The notes beneath the pieces are model-generated. The model made no database searches, was not told where the DNA came from, and was given only the letters and a program-made list of their open reading frames with translations. Position numbers and translations under genes: made by a program. This document shows, piece by piece, positions 36,150 to 45,902 of a stretch of DNA of 64,000 bases (positions are counted from its first letter, which is position 1; each line of letters opens with the position of its first letter). This DNA is from SG8-30 sp963695085 (GTDB taxonomy: Bacteria > Pseudomonadota > Gammaproteobacteria > Steroidobacterales > Steroidobacteraceae). The stretch spans positions 558,001-622,000 of the forward strand of contig CAVOFV010000003.1 of assembly GCA_963695085.1 (NCBI GenBank), read 5' to 3'.

Positions 36150-38180
36150 GTGTTCAAGAAGATCCTGATTGCCAATCGAGGCGAGATCGCCTGCCGGGTC
36201 ATCAAGACCGCGCGCCGGCTCGGGATCGCCACCGTGGCCGTGTACTCCGAGGCGGACCGCGTCGCGCAGCACGTCCAGCTCGCCGACGAGGCGGTGTTCC
36301 TCGGCCCTGCGCCGAGCGTCGAGTCGTACCTCGTCGCCGACAAGCTGATCGCAGCCTGCCTGCAGACCGGCGCGGAGGCGCTGCACCCCGGCTATGGCTT
36401 CCTCTCGGAGAACGCGGCATTCGCGCGGCGCGTCGAGGAGGCTGGCATCGTGTTCATCGGGCCAAAGCACCTCTCGATCGCGGCCATGGGCGACAAGATC
36501 GAATCCAAGGCGCTCGCGGCCAGGGCCGGCGTGAGCACGATTCCTGGCCACAACGCTTCCATTGCGACGCCCGAGGAAGCGGTGGCGATCGCCCGGACGG
36601 TCGGCTATCCCGTCATGATCAAGGCGACCGCCGGCGGCGGCGGCAAGGGCCTGCGGGTCGCGTTCAACGACAAGGACGCCTTCAGCGGCTTCAACTCCTG
36701 CCGCGCCGAGGCGCGCAACAGTTTCGGCGACGACCGGGTGTTCATCGAGAAGTACATCGAGGAGCCACGCCACATCGAGATCCAGGTCCTCGGCGATTCG
36801 CACGGCAACTGCCTGTACCTGTGGGAGCGCGAATGCTCCATCCAGCGGCGCCACCAGAAGGTGATCGAGGAGGCGCCGAGCCCGTTTCTCGACGACCCGA
36901 CGCGCAGGCGCATGGGCGAGCAGGCGGTGACGCTGGCGAAGGCGGTGAATTACCAGTCGGCCGGCACGGTCGAGTTCGTGGTCGGCAAGGACCGCAGCTT
37001 CTTCTTCCTCGAGATGAACACGCGCCTGCAGGTCGAGCACCCGGTGACCGAGTGCATCACCGGACTCGACCTCGTCGAGCAGATGATCCGGATCGCGGCG
37101 GGCGAGCAGCTGGCGCTCAGGCAGGACGACATCCCGCGCCGCGGCTGGGCGATCGAGTGCCGCATCAACGCCGAGGATCCGTTCCGCAACTTCCTGCCGT
37201 CCTCCGGGCGGCTGGTGAAGTACCGACCGCCCCCACAGGCCATGGAGGCGTCGCTGCCCGTTCCCGACGACGGCGGCGTGCGGGTGGACACCGGGGTCTG
37301 CGAAGGCGGCGAGATCCCGATGCACTACGACTCGATGATCGCCAAGCTCATCGTGAAGGGGAAGGACCGCGCCGAGGCGATCGCCCGGATGCGCGAAGCG
37401 CTGAACGCCTTCGTCATCCGCGGCGTCTCCAGCAATATCTCGTTCCAGGCCGCGCTGCTGGCACACCCGCGCTTCAATTCCGGCCAGTTCAACACGGGAT
37501 TCATCGCCGAGGAGTACCCCGACGGCTTCGCGGGCGCGTCCGTGTCGGACGAGACGCCGCATTTCCTGCTCGCACTCGCCGCAACGGCCGAGGTCAGCCT
37601 GCGCGAGCTGGCGGCTGGCATCGACGGCCAGTTCCAGGGATACGTCTCTCACGCGCGCGAGGCCTTCACGGTCGTGACCGCCGCACGGGACGGCGGGCGG
37701 CTCTACACGCCGTTGTCCGCGGCCAGCGACGGCGACGTCATGGTCGTGACCATCGGCGGGCACCGCCATCGCATCACGTTCGATGGCGCGCCGCGCGACA
37801 TCGTCGTGCGGGGGACATTCGACGACCGGCTCTGGTGCGCGCAGATCGAGCGCGTGGGCCTCGGTTGGCACATCACTCATGACGGGGTGGTCGAGGCGGT
37901 TCGCGTGCTGGCACCGCGCGACGCCGAGTTGCTCGCGCTGATCCCTGTCAAGCCACCGCCGGACCTGTCGAAGTTCCTGCTGTCACCGATGCCCGGCCTG
38001 CTGGTCGACATTCCGGTGCTGCCGGGCCAGACCGTGAAGGCCGGCGAGAGGCTGGCGGTGATCCAGGCCATGAAGATGGAGAACATCCTGTTTGCGCAGC
38101 AGGACCAGGTGGTCGGGGAGATCGCTGCGAAGAAGGGCGACAGCCTGGCGTTCGGCCAGGTCATCATGGAGTTCACATGA
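36150..38180 (+). CDS. pccA: Propionyl/acyl-CoA carboxylase alpha (biotin carboxylase + BCCP) subunit
   Basis: 676 residues from the GTG at 36150, which follows a GGGAAAGGGCGG stretch. The biotin carboxylase ATP-grasp domain covers about residues 1-450 (G-G-G-G-K-G near 163, E-M-N-T-R-L-Q-V-E-H near 290). A connecting domain follows, and the biotinyl domain lies at about 605-676 with A-M-K-M-E-N, whose Lys carries biotin. It starts 20 bases after pccB, and its stop overlaps the VOC gene start (ATGA). It produces methylmalonyl-CoA for the mutase with PccB. Confidence 0.96.
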   Translation: MFKKILIANRGEIACRVIKTARRLGIATVAVYSEADRVAQHVQLADEAVFLGPAPSVESYLVADKLIAACLQTGAEALHPGYGFLSENAAFARRVEEAGIVFIGPKHLSIAAMGDKIESKALAARAGVSTIPGHNASIATPEEAVAIARTVGYPVMIKATAGGGGKGLRVAFNDKDAFSGFNSCRAEARNSFGDDRVFIEKYIEEPRHIEIQVLGDSHGNCLYLWERECSIQRRHQKVIEEAPSPFLDDPTRRRMGEQAVTLAKAVNYQSAGTVEFVVGKDRSFFFLEMNTRLQVEHPVTECITGLDLVEQMIRIAAGEQLALRQDDIPRRGWAIECRINAEDPFRNFLPSSGRLVKYRPPPQAMEASLPVPDDGGVRVDTGVCEGGEIPMHYDSMIAKLIVKGKDRAEAIARMREALNAFVIRGVSSNISFQAALLAHPRFNSGQFNTGFIAEEYPDGFAGASVSDETPHFLLALAATAEVSLRELAAGIDGQFQGYVSHAREAFTVVTAARDGGRLYTPLSAASDGDVMVVTIGGHRHRITFDGAPRDIVVRGTFDDRLWCAQIERVGLGWHITHDGVVEAVRVLAPRDAELLALIPVKPPPDLSKFLLSPMPGLLVDIPVLPGQTVKAGERLAVIQAMKMENILFAQQDQVVGEIAAKKGDSLAFGQVIMEFT

Positions 38181-38650
38181 GCGACCCACGACCATTTCGC
38201 GTGCTCGGCGTCCAGCAGATCGCGGTCGGAGCGCTGGCCAAGGACCGCCTGCGCACGCTCTGGATCGACATGCTCGGCCTCGAGTTCACCGGCAGCTTCG
38301 TTTCCGGACGAGAGAACGTGGACGAGGACATCTGCGCCATCGGCCGCGGCGCGCACCGGGTCGAGGTGGACCTCATGCAGCCGCTGGATCCGCAGAAGAA
38401 GCCCGCCGTGCATGCGGTACCGCTCAATCACGTCGGTCTTTGGGTCGACGACCTGCCCAGGGCCGTCGAGTGGCTTGGCGCGCAGGGCGTGCGCCTTGCG
38501 GAGGGGGGCATCCGCAGGGGCGCCGCCGGCCACGACATCTGCTTCCTGCACCCGAAGGCGAACGAGGAGTTCCCCATCTGTGGCGAAGGGGTGCTGATCG
38601 AACTCGTGCAGGCACCGCCGGAGGTCATCGCCGCGCTCGGCGGCAGTTAG
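38177..38650 (+). CDS. VOC-family protein, probable methylmalonyl-CoA epimerase
   Basis: 157 residues, two VOC (beta-alpha-beta-beta-beta) modules. Conserved metal-site positions can be placed as Q15 (V-Q-Q-I-A-V; epimerases usually have His here), His in N-H-V-G-L-W (about residue 87) and Glu in L-I-E-L-V (about residue 140). Its position right after pccA, with an ATGA overlap, argues for methylmalonyl-CoA epimerase, the missing step between carboxylase and mutase. The His-to-Gln change leaves some doubt; a lactoylglutathione-lyase-like function is the alternative. Confidence 0.75.
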   Translation: MSDPRPFRVLGVQQIAVGALAKDRLRTLWIDMLGLEFTGSFVSGRENVDEDICAIGRGAHRVEVDLMQPLDPQKKPAVHAVPLNHVGLWVDDLPRAVEWLGAQGVRLAEGGIRRGAAGHDICFLHPKANEEFPICGEGVLIELVQAPPEVIAALGGS

Positions 38651-38766
38651 GCCCGCGCCCGACCGCAATACGCTTCGGGAACTGCTGATTCCGGTTCCCC
38701 GCCACCGCGCTGGCCGGATGCTAACATCGATTCCGCGCGACGCGATCCACTCCCGACGGAGGGTCC

Positions 38767-40053
38767 ATGGCGTACAAGCCGTTCAATTCATTCGAGATCG
38801 CCCAGAGGAAGTTCGACCAGGCGGCCGACATACTCGAGCTCGACTCGGGCACGCGCGAGCTGCTGCGATGGCCGCTCCGCGAGTACCAGTTCGGCATCCC
38901 GGTCCGCATGGACGACGGGACCGTCAAGGTGTTCCGCGGCTTTCGGGTCCAGCACAACGACGCGCGCGGACCGTCCAAGGGCGGCATCCGTTTCCACCCG
39001 CTCGAGACGATCGACACCGTGCGCGCGCTGGCGATGTGGATGACCTGGAAGTGCTCGGTCGTGGACATTCCGCTCGGCGGCGCCAAGGGCGGCGTGGTCT
39101 GCGATCCGCACAACCTCAGCAACCGCGAGCAGGAGCAGATCTGCCGTGGCTGGATCCGCCAGGTGGCGCGGGACATCGGTCCGGCTACCGACGTTCCCGC
39201 GCCGGACGTCATGACGACTGCGCAGCACATGTTGTGGATGCTGGACGAGTACGAGTGCATCCGGGGCGCCAAGGCGCCGGGGCTGATCACCGGCAAACCG
39301 GTCGGCATGGGCGGCTCGATGGGTCGCAACGAGGCCACCGGCTTCGGCGTCGTGTTCACGCTGCGCGAGGCACTCAAGGAACTCGGCATGCGGCCCTCGG
39401 ACACGAAGGCCGCCGTGCAGGGATTCGGCAACGTCGCGCAGAACGCCATTCGCCTGTACCAGCAGATCGGCGGCACCGTGACCTGCGTTTCGTGCTGGGA
39501 CCAGGCCGACCAGGCTGCCTACGCCTACGTCAGGAAGACCGGCGTCGATCTGGACGAGCTGCTCGGCATCACGGACCGCTTCGGCGGCATCGACAGGAAG
39601 CGCGCGCCCGACCTCGGCTACGAGGTCCTCGACGGCGAGCGCTGGCTGGAACAGGACGTCGACATCCTGATCCCCTGCGCACTCGAGAACCAGATCACCG
39701 CCGACAATGTCGAGAACATCTCGAAGCGCGTGCGCATCATCGCCGAGGGCGCGAACGGGCCCACCACGCCCGAGGCCGACGCGGTGATCGACCAGCGCGG
39801 GATTTTCGTGATCCCGGACTTCCTGGCCAATGCCGGCGGCGTCACCTGCAGTTATTTCGAGCAGGTCCAGAGCAACATGAACTACTTCTGGGAAAAGGAC
39901 GACGTGCTGGGCAGGCTCGACATCAAGATGACCGCGGCGTTCATCGCGGTGAGCGAACTCGCGCGCAAGCGCAAGCTGCGCATGCGCGACGCGGCGTATG
40001 TCATCGCGGTCAGTCGCGTAGCCAAGGCGTGCAAAGACCGCGGCTGGGTCTAG
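38767..40053 (+). CDS. gdhA: Glutamate dehydrogenase (Glu/Leu/Phe/Val family)
   Basis: 428 residues. GGAGGG stands 4 bases before the ATG. The catalytic domain has P-L-G-G-A-K-G-G with the catalytic Lys near residue 115. The Rossmann domain has G-F-G-N-V-A-Q near 221. The length is that of the shorter, NAD-type hexameric enzymes. It catalyses reversible oxidative deamination of glutamate to 2-oxoglutarate. It begins after a 116-base gap, so it is probably a new transcription unit, and it is followed 1 base later by the ATP-grasp gene, suggesting a functional link. Confidence 0.93.
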   Translation: MAYKPFNSFEIAQRKFDQAADILELDSGTRELLRWPLREYQFGIPVRMDDGTVKVFRGFRVQHNDARGPSKGGIRFHPLETIDTVRALAMWMTWKCSVVDIPLGGAKGGVVCDPHNLSNREQEQICRGWIRQVARDIGPATDVPAPDVMTTAQHMLWMLDEYECIRGAKAPGLITGKPVGMGGSMGRNEATGFGVVFTLREALKELGMRPSDTKAAVQGFGNVAQNAIRLYQQIGGTVTCVSCWDQADQAAYAYVRKTGVDLDELLGITDRFGGIDRKRAPDLGYEVLDGERWLEQDVDILIPCALENQITADNVENISKRVRIIAEGANGPTTPEADAVIDQRGIFVIPDFLANAGGVTCSYFEQVQSNMNYFWEKDDVLGRLDIKMTAAFIAVSELARKRKLRMRDAAYVIAVSRVAKACKDRGWV

Positions 40054-40054
40054 G

Positions 40055-41836
40055 ATGGCGCCCTCGCCCCGCGAGTTGCCATTCTTCGACCGGAGCTTCT
40101 TCAACGCCAGGGAGACGCTCACGCGCATCGGCACCGGCGAGCTCGGCGGCAAGGCAGCCGGCCTCGTGCGCATCAGCGACGTGCTGGGCACGACCTTCTC
40201 CGCAGGGACCGGCAGTCCGCCGGTCCAGGTCGCCATTCCCACGCTGACGGTACTGACGACGACGGTGTTCGACACATTCATGGGCGCAAACCGGCTCAGC
40301 GAGATCGCGCTGTCCGACGAGCCCGACGACCGCATCGCCCACGCATTCCAGCGCGCGGAGCTTCCCGTCGAGGTGGTAGGCGACCTGCGCGCGCTGGTGC
40401 GGGAAGTGCACACGCCACTGGCGGTGCGCTCCTCGAGCCTGCTCGAGGACGCGATGTTCCGGCCGTTCGCCGGCGTCTACGGCACCAAGATGATCCCCAA
40501 CAACCAGCCGGACGCCGACACGCGCTTCCGTCACCTCGCCGAAGCGGTGAAGTTCGTCTGGGCTTCCACCTTCTTTCGCGAAGCCAGGGATTACCTTCGC
40601 GCCACCGGCCAGCGCATCGGGGACGAGAAGATGGCGGTGTTGATTCAGGAGGTCGTGGGCCGCCGTCACGGCGACCGGTTCTACCCTGACATCTCCGGCG
40701 TGGCACGGTCGTACGATTTCTACCCGTTTGGCGCCGGGCAGCCGTCCGACGGTGTGGTCAACGTCGCGCTCGGGCTCGGCAAGACGATTGTGGACGGCGG
40801 CGTTTGCTGGACGTTCTCACCGGCCCGGCCTCGTGCGACCCCGCCATTTGCTTCCGCCGCCGATCTGCTGCGCCGCACGCAGACGTCATTCTGGGCGGTC
40901 AACATGGGCCGCCCGCCGGAGTACGATCCGATCCGGGAGACCGAGTACCTGCTGCAGGCGACCCTCGACGATGCCGATTTCGACGGCACGCTTCGCCACG
41001 TTGCCTCGACCTACAACGCCAGCTCCGACCGCCTGTCGATCGGCGTCGGCGGTGCAGGGCCGCGCGCACTGACCTTCGCTCCGATCCTCGTGCTCGAGGA
41101 AGTGCCGCTGGCCGCGACCCTGCGCAGCCTGCTCGACATGTGCGAGAAGGAAGTCTCAGGCCCGGTCGAGATCGAGTTTGCCCTGACACTCGAGCCGGGC
41201 CCCTCGATCACGGCCCGGCTCGGCTTCCTGCAGGTGCGCCCGATGGTCGTGACCGACGAGTCCGTCGAGGTCACGGATGCCGAGATGAGGTCTGGCGATG
41301 CCCTGCTCGCTTCGACTGCCATCATGGGCAACGGCATCGAGCGCGGTATTCACGACGTGGTCTACGTCAAGCCCGGCGCTTTCGAGGCGCGGCACACCCG
41401 GGCGATCGCCACCGAACTCGCCGGCATCAACCACCGCCTGCAGACCGAGGGACGGCCGTACATCCTGATCGGCTTCGGCCGCTGGGGCAGCGCCGACCCG
41501 TGGCTCGGCATCCCGGTCCAGTGGGGGCAGATCTCCGGCGCGCGCGCGATCGTCGAGGTGACCCGGCCCGACATGAATGTCGATGCCAGCCAGGGCTCTC
41601 ACTTCTTCCACAACGTCTCCAGCTTCCGCGTGGCCTACCTGGCGGTTCACCACGACGCGCCGTACAAGATCGACTGGCGAAGGCTCGATGCGGCGTCCAC
41701 AATCGCAGAGACAAACTTCATGCGCCACGTCCGGCTGCCCGGCGAGGTGGTCGTGAAGCTCGATGGCCGCCGGCGCCGCGGCGTCGTGCTGGCCAGCGAA
41801 CTCGCCGCCGACCGTGCCACGGAGACCTCGGCATGA
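40055..41836 (+). CDS. PEP-synthase-type ATP-grasp protein, short paralogue
   Basis: 593 residues. An N-terminal PPDK/PEP-synthase-type nucleotide-binding domain (about residues 20-400) shows the opening G-E-L-G-G-K-A-A-G-L, the R-S-S-S-L-L-E-D motif (R125) and a closing Q-V-R-P (about residue 395). A second conserved module follows with G-R-W-G-S (475-479). The swivelling phosphohistidine domain and the PEP/pyruvate barrel of true PEP synthase are absent, so it cannot perform that full reaction. It starts 1 base after gdhA ends and its stop overlaps the longer paralogue gene. Activity unknown. Confidence 0.8.
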   Translation: MAPSPRELPFFDRSFFNARETLTRIGTGELGGKAAGLVRISDVLGTTFSAGTGSPPVQVAIPTLTVLTTTVFDTFMGANRLSEIALSDEPDDRIAHAFQRAELPVEVVGDLRALVREVHTPLAVRSSSLLEDAMFRPFAGVYGTKMIPNNQPDADTRFRHLAEAVKFVWASTFFREARDYLRATGQRIGDEKMAVLIQEVVGRRHGDRFYPDISGVARSYDFYPFGAGQPSDGVVNVALGLGKTIVDGGVCWTFSPARPRATPPFASAADLLRRTQTSFWAVNMGRPPEYDPIRETEYLLQATLDDADFDGTLRHVASTYNASSDRLSIGVGGAGPRALTFAPILVLEEVPLAATLRSLLDMCEKEVSGPVEIEFALTLEPGPSITARLGFLQVRPMVVTDESVEVTDAEMRSGDALLASTAIMGNGIERGIHDVVYVKPGAFEARHTRAIATELAGINHRLQTEGRPYILIGFGRWGSADPWLGIPVQWGQISGARAIVEVTRPDMNVDASQGSHFFHNVSSFRVAYLAVHHDAPYKIDWRRLDAASTIAETNFMRHVRLPGEVVVKLDGRRRRGVVLASELAADRATETSA

Positions 41837-44800
41837 CTTCTTCCGACCGCTCGGTACAGCAGATCCTCGACGCCCTGCAGGAACGGGCCAAGGAGCTCAA
41901 CTGCCTGTACGCGGTGGACGACCTGATTCACCGCAAGGGCCGCCCGACGGACGAGATATTGCAGGGCGTCATCGAGGCCCTGCCAGCGGGCTGGCAGTAT
42001 CCAGGCGTCTGCCGCCCGCGGATCACCTACCTGGGCAAGGCGATCCAGCCGCCGGACTTCGTGATAACGCCGTGGGTTCAGCGCGCCGACCTGGTGGTCG
42101 ACAACGAAGTCATCGGGGCCGTGGAGGTGTACTACACCGAGGCCCGGCCCGTTGCCGACGAAGGACCATTCCTGAAGGAAGAGCGCAGGCTGCTGGCGAC
42201 GATCGCCGACCGGCTGGCGTTCTTCCTTGGGCAGCGCGGCCTGCGCACGTCGCCGGCCCCCGAGCGCGGCGCCGATTCCAAGCCCGAGTGGTGGGCGATC
42301 ATCGACTTCCTGCGCCGCACCGACCACGTCCTGCTGCGTCGCATCTCGCGCAAGATCGTCAACCGGTTGAACTGGCAGGGCGTGCCGAAGGCGCGCGAGT
42401 TGCTGCAACGCTTCGCCCCGCTGCTGGAGGCTGGCGACGATACCAACGGCAACCGTCCGACTCGCCGCACCGCCATCAGGGATTTCCTGGCGCTCAGCGA
42501 CGAGGCGTTCAGGATCGCCGCGGAAAACCTGACCGACGAAGAAACGATCTCGATGATCCACCAGTGGATCAAGGACGACAAGGCCAACTTCCTGCTGGAG
42601 GTGATTGAAAACCAGCAGAGTTCGCTTGGCGACATTGCCGACGCCATCGATCGCTACGAGCACCTGGAGGTCCACGACCGGGACCTGTCCCGCAGCGTGC
42701 GGACGGCGATGCGCGTGATGCTTACCCGGCGGATACTCTCGGATCGCCTCGAGTACATCAATGTCGCCAAGAACTACGTCGAGGTCAACGACTTCTACCC
42801 GCTCGTGCGACGCACCATCGCGCCTGCCGGCAGCCACGGCAAGCTCGGTGGCAAGAGCGCCGGGCTGTTCCTCGCCGAGAGCATCATTCGACGATCGCAT
42901 GAATACGCCGACCTGCTGCGGCACATCCGGGTCCCGGAGACCTGGTACGTGACCTCGGACGCGCTGCTCGACTTCCTGCGCCACAACGACCTCGAGGACC
43001 TGTACGACCGCAAGTACATGGAAATCGAGCAGGTCCGCCTCGAGTATCCGAACGTCGTTCAGCTGTTCAAGAGCTCGCCGTTCTCGCCGGACATGGTCCG
43101 GGGGCTCGGGTCGGCACTGGACCAGCTCGAGGGCCGGCCGTTGATCGTGCGCAGCTCGAGCCTGCTCGAGGACCAGATGGGCGCTGCGTTCTCGGGCAAG
43201 TACAAGAGCCTGTTTCTCGCCAACACCGGGACCAAGGCCGCGCGGCTCGCCGAGCTGATGGACGCCATTGCCGAGGTCTACGCGTCGGTGTTCGGACCAG
43301 ACCCGATCGACTATCGCGCCGAGCGCGGCCTGCTCGATCTCCACGAGGAGATGGGCATCCTGATCCAGGAGGTGGTCGGGACGCGGGTCGGCAAGTACTT
43401 CTTCCCGTCCTTTGCCGGGGTCGCCTTCAGCAACAACGAGTTCCGCTGGTCGCCGCGCATCCAGCGCGAGGACGGCCTGGTACGCCTGGTCGCAGGCCTG
43501 GGCACGCGCGCCGTCGACCGCCTGGCAGACGACTACACGATCCTGCTCTCTCCCGGACAGCCCGGACTGCGGGCCAACGTCACGCCGGACGAGATCGCGC
43601 GGTACTCGCCGAAGCGCATCGATGTCATCGACATGGAGAACGGCGCGTTCACCACGCTCGATGTGCAGGCGCTGATTCGGGAGTGCGGTCATGACTACCC
43701 CGCCCTGCGCCGCATCGTGTCGGTGGCGGGCGACGACGGCATGCTGCGGCCCGTGGCCTTCGACACGTCGCTTGAACGCGAGCACCCGGTCGTGACCTTC
43801 GAGGGGCTGGTCAGCGAGACGTCGTTCATGGCGCAGATCAAGGCGCTGCTCGAGGTCCTGCGGGACAAGATGGGCACGCCGGTCGACATCGAGTTCGCCT
43901 CGAACGGCACCGACCTGTACCTGCTGCAGTGCCGCCCGCAGAGCTTCGCCGAGTCCGACCAGCCGGCGCCGATCCCTCGTGAAATCCCGCGCGACCGCCT
44001 CGTCTTCTCGGCGAACCGCTACGTCTCAAACGGACGCGTGCCGGACATCACGCACATCGTCTATGTCGATCCCGAGGCCTACGCGGCGCTCGGCGACCTC
44101 AAGGACTTCAAGCAGGTCGGCCGGGTGGTCAGCAGGCTCAACAAGCTGCTGCCGAAGCGGCAGTTCATCCTGATTGGTCCCGGACGCTGGGGCAGCCGCG
44201 GAGACGTGAAGCTCGGCGTCAACGTCACCTATTCCGACATCAGCAATGCCGCCGTCCTGGCCGAGGTCGCGCGCAAGACCGGGCAGTACCTTCCCGAGTT
44301 GTCGTTCGGCACGCATTTCTTCCAGGATCTCGTCGAGGCTTCGATCCGCTACCTGCCGCTGTACCCCGATGATGAGGGTGTGCACTTCGACGAGGCCTTC
44401 CTGGCGCGCTCGCCCAATATCCTCGACCGGCTGCTGCCAGAGCAGGCCCGCCTCGGCCACGTCGTGCGCGTCATCGACGTTCCAGGGGTGACGGACGGAC
44501 AGGTGCTCAAGGTGCTCATGAATGCCGAGCTCGGCGAGGCGGTCGGGATGCTGGCGGCACCCGGAGAATTCGCACCCGGCATCCGCGAGGAGGTCGCGCG
44601 GCGCGGCGCGACGCCCACCGAGGAATTCTGGCGCTGGCGGCTGAGGATGGCCGAGCGCATCGCAGAACAGATCGACCCGGATCGTCTCGGCGTGGCAGCA
44701 CTCTACGTTTTCGGCAGCACCAAGAACGCCAGCGCCGGACCCGGCAGCGACATCGACCTGATCGTCCACTTCCGCGGAACGCCGCAGCAACGCGACGAGA

Positions 44801-45012
44801 TGACCGCCTGGCTCGACGGCTGGGGCCGTTGCCTGGCCGAGGTGAACTACCTGCGAACCGGCTACCGGACCACCAACCTGCTGGATGTGCACGTCGTGAC
44901 GGATGACGACATCGAGCGGCGCACGGTCTTCGCGACCAAGATCGGCGCCGTGACCGATGCCGCCCGGCCGTTGACGCTGCGGACCACGGCAGGCGCCCGC
45001 GACGGCAGTTAG
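41833..45012 (+). CDS. PEP-synthase-type ATP-grasp protein fused to a Pol-beta-type nucleotidyltransferase, long paralogue
   Basis: 1059 residues. The N-terminal region (about 1-150) resembles a GAF-like sensor, then a helical section (about 160-330). The ATP-grasp domain starts with G-K-L-G-G-K-S-A-G-L (about residue 335), has R-S-S-S-L-L-E-D (R440) and ends in Q-C-R-P (R701). The G-R-W-G-S module is at 784-788. A C-terminal minimal nucleotidyltransferase shows G-S (961-962), S-D-I-D (D973, D975) and a third candidate Asp (D1018), a complete metal-binding triad. No phosphohistidine or PEP barrel domain. An ATGA overlap with the short paralogue argues that they act together. Confidence 0.85.
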   Translation: MTSSDRSVQQILDALQERAKELNCLYAVDDLIHRKGRPTDEILQGVIEALPAGWQYPGVCRPRITYLGKAIQPPDFVITPWVQRADLVVDNEVIGAVEVYYTEARPVADEGPFLKEERRLLATIADRLAFFLGQRGLRTSPAPERGADSKPEWWAIIDFLRRTDHVLLRRISRKIVNRLNWQGVPKARELLQRFAPLLEAGDDTNGNRPTRRTAIRDFLALSDEAFRIAAENLTDEETISMIHQWIKDDKANFLLEVIENQQSSLGDIADAIDRYEHLEVHDRDLSRSVRTAMRVMLTRRILSDRLEYINVAKNYVEVNDFYPLVRRTIAPAGSHGKLGGKSAGLFLAESIIRRSHEYADLLRHIRVPETWYVTSDALLDFLRHNDLEDLYDRKYMEIEQVRLEYPNVVQLFKSSPFSPDMVRGLGSALDQLEGRPLIVRSSSLLEDQMGAAFSGKYKSLFLANTGTKAARLAELMDAIAEVYASVFGPDPIDYRAERGLLDLHEEMGILIQEVVGTRVGKYFFPSFAGVAFSNNEFRWSPRIQREDGLVRLVAGLGTRAVDRLADDYTILLSPGQPGLRANVTPDEIARYSPKRIDVIDMENGAFTTLDVQALIRECGHDYPALRRIVSVAGDDGMLRPVAFDTSLEREHPVVTFEGLVSETSFMAQIKALLEVLRDKMGTPVDIEFASNGTDLYLLQCRPQSFAESDQPAPIPREIPRDRLVFSANRYVSNGRVPDITHIVYVDPEAYAALGDLKDFKQVGRVVSRLNKLLPKRQFILIGPGRWGSRGDVKLGVNVTYSDISNAAVLAEVARKTGQYLPELSFGTHFFQDLVEASIRYLPLYPDDEGVHFDEAFLARSPNILDRLLPEQARLGHVVRVIDVPGVTDGQVLKVLMNAELGEAVGMLAAPGEFAPGIREEVARRGATPTEEFWRWRLRMAERIAEQIDPDRLGVAALYVFGSTKNASAGPGSDIDLIVHFRGTPQQRDEMTAWLDGWGRCLAEVNYLRTGYRTTNLLDVHVVTDDDIERRTVFATKIGAVTDAARPLTLRTTAGARDGS

Positions 45013-45038
45013 CCCGCCAGCCGCGCCCAGATCATGCG

Positions 45039-45902
45039 TCAGAGCAGCGCCCGCGTCGCGTCGCCGGGTCGTTCGGCGTCGAATCGCACCAGCGCCAGTT
45101 CGGGGCCATCGTGAGCCGCGGAGATCGACACCGTCTTGCCAATGCGTTCCATCCAGGCCCCCGTCAGCCGCGCCGACTCGTGGATGTGGCCGTGCAGGGT
45201 CACGCGCGGCTCGCGCGCCTCGATGAACCGGCGGATCGCGATACTGCCGACATGCACGTCCAGCGGAACATGCTCGTGCTGCTGGCCGTCGAGCGCGGCG
45301 CGGTCGAGCTTTGTGTCGTAGGGCGGCGAGTGGAACAGGCAGATGGCCCGCCGCATGTCAGCGTCGCCGGCCAGTTTCTCGAGGTCCTTCTGGATCGTCC
45401 CGTTGCGCAACTCGCGAGCGGGTACCTCCACCGTGCGACGGCCCTCCTCGGGCGAGGCGCAGCCGGGGTCCACGTAGCGCGAGACGTCGTAACGCTCCCA
45501 GTCCTTGAGGTGAAACGGCGTCGGCGGCACGTGGGCGTAGCCGAAGACGGTGAAGCCCCCCGCGAGATCGAAGCGCCGCTCGTGGGCATATGACCACAGG
45601 CCCGTTTCGCCCACCTCGATGAACGCTGGCTCGAACGCCCGTGGGTCGTCATTACCGAGAATCACGAAGACGCGCGGATAGCCGGTGCCGAGCCTGTTCC
45701 GGGCTGCGGCGAAGCCTGGCGCCAGGTACTCGCGCACAAAATCGCGCCCGTCAGTGTTGCGGGCAAAGTGCGGCAAGAGGTCGCCGCCCAGGAATACGGC
45801 CGCAGGCCGCTCGGCAGTGATGGCGGCCCACAGTTTCTCGTAGCGGCCTTGCGACCCGTGCAGATCGGTGACGAACAGGCAACTCGTAGACGTGAGACCC
45901 AC
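45039..45902 (-). CDS. Metallophosphoesterase
   Basis: 287 residues from a GTG at 45902, with GGAGGAG 9 bases upstream. Calcineurin-type metal motifs are in order: D-L-H near residue 13, G-G-D (about 40), G-N-D-D (about 83), H-S-P-P (about 192) and G-H-I-H (about 239). No signal peptide, so it is cytoplasmic. Substrate unknown; the fold covers nucleases, nucleotide hydrolases and protein phosphatases. It is convergent with the ATP-grasp/nucleotidyltransferase gene (26 bases apart). Confidence 0.9.
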   Translation of the reverse strand: MGLTSTSCLFVTDLHGSQGRYEKLWAAITAERPAAVFLGGDLLPHFARNTDGRDFVREYLAPGFAAARNRLGTGYPRVFVILGNDDPRAFEPAFIEVGETGLWSYAHERRFDLAGGFTVFGYAHVPPTPFHLKDWERYDVSRYVDPGCASPEEGRRTVEVPARELRNGTIQKDLEKLAGDADMRRAICLFHSPPYDTKLDRAALDGQQHEHVPLDVHVGSIAIRRFIEAREPRVTLHGHIHESARLTGAWMERIGKTVSISAAHDGPELALVRFDAERPGDATRALL

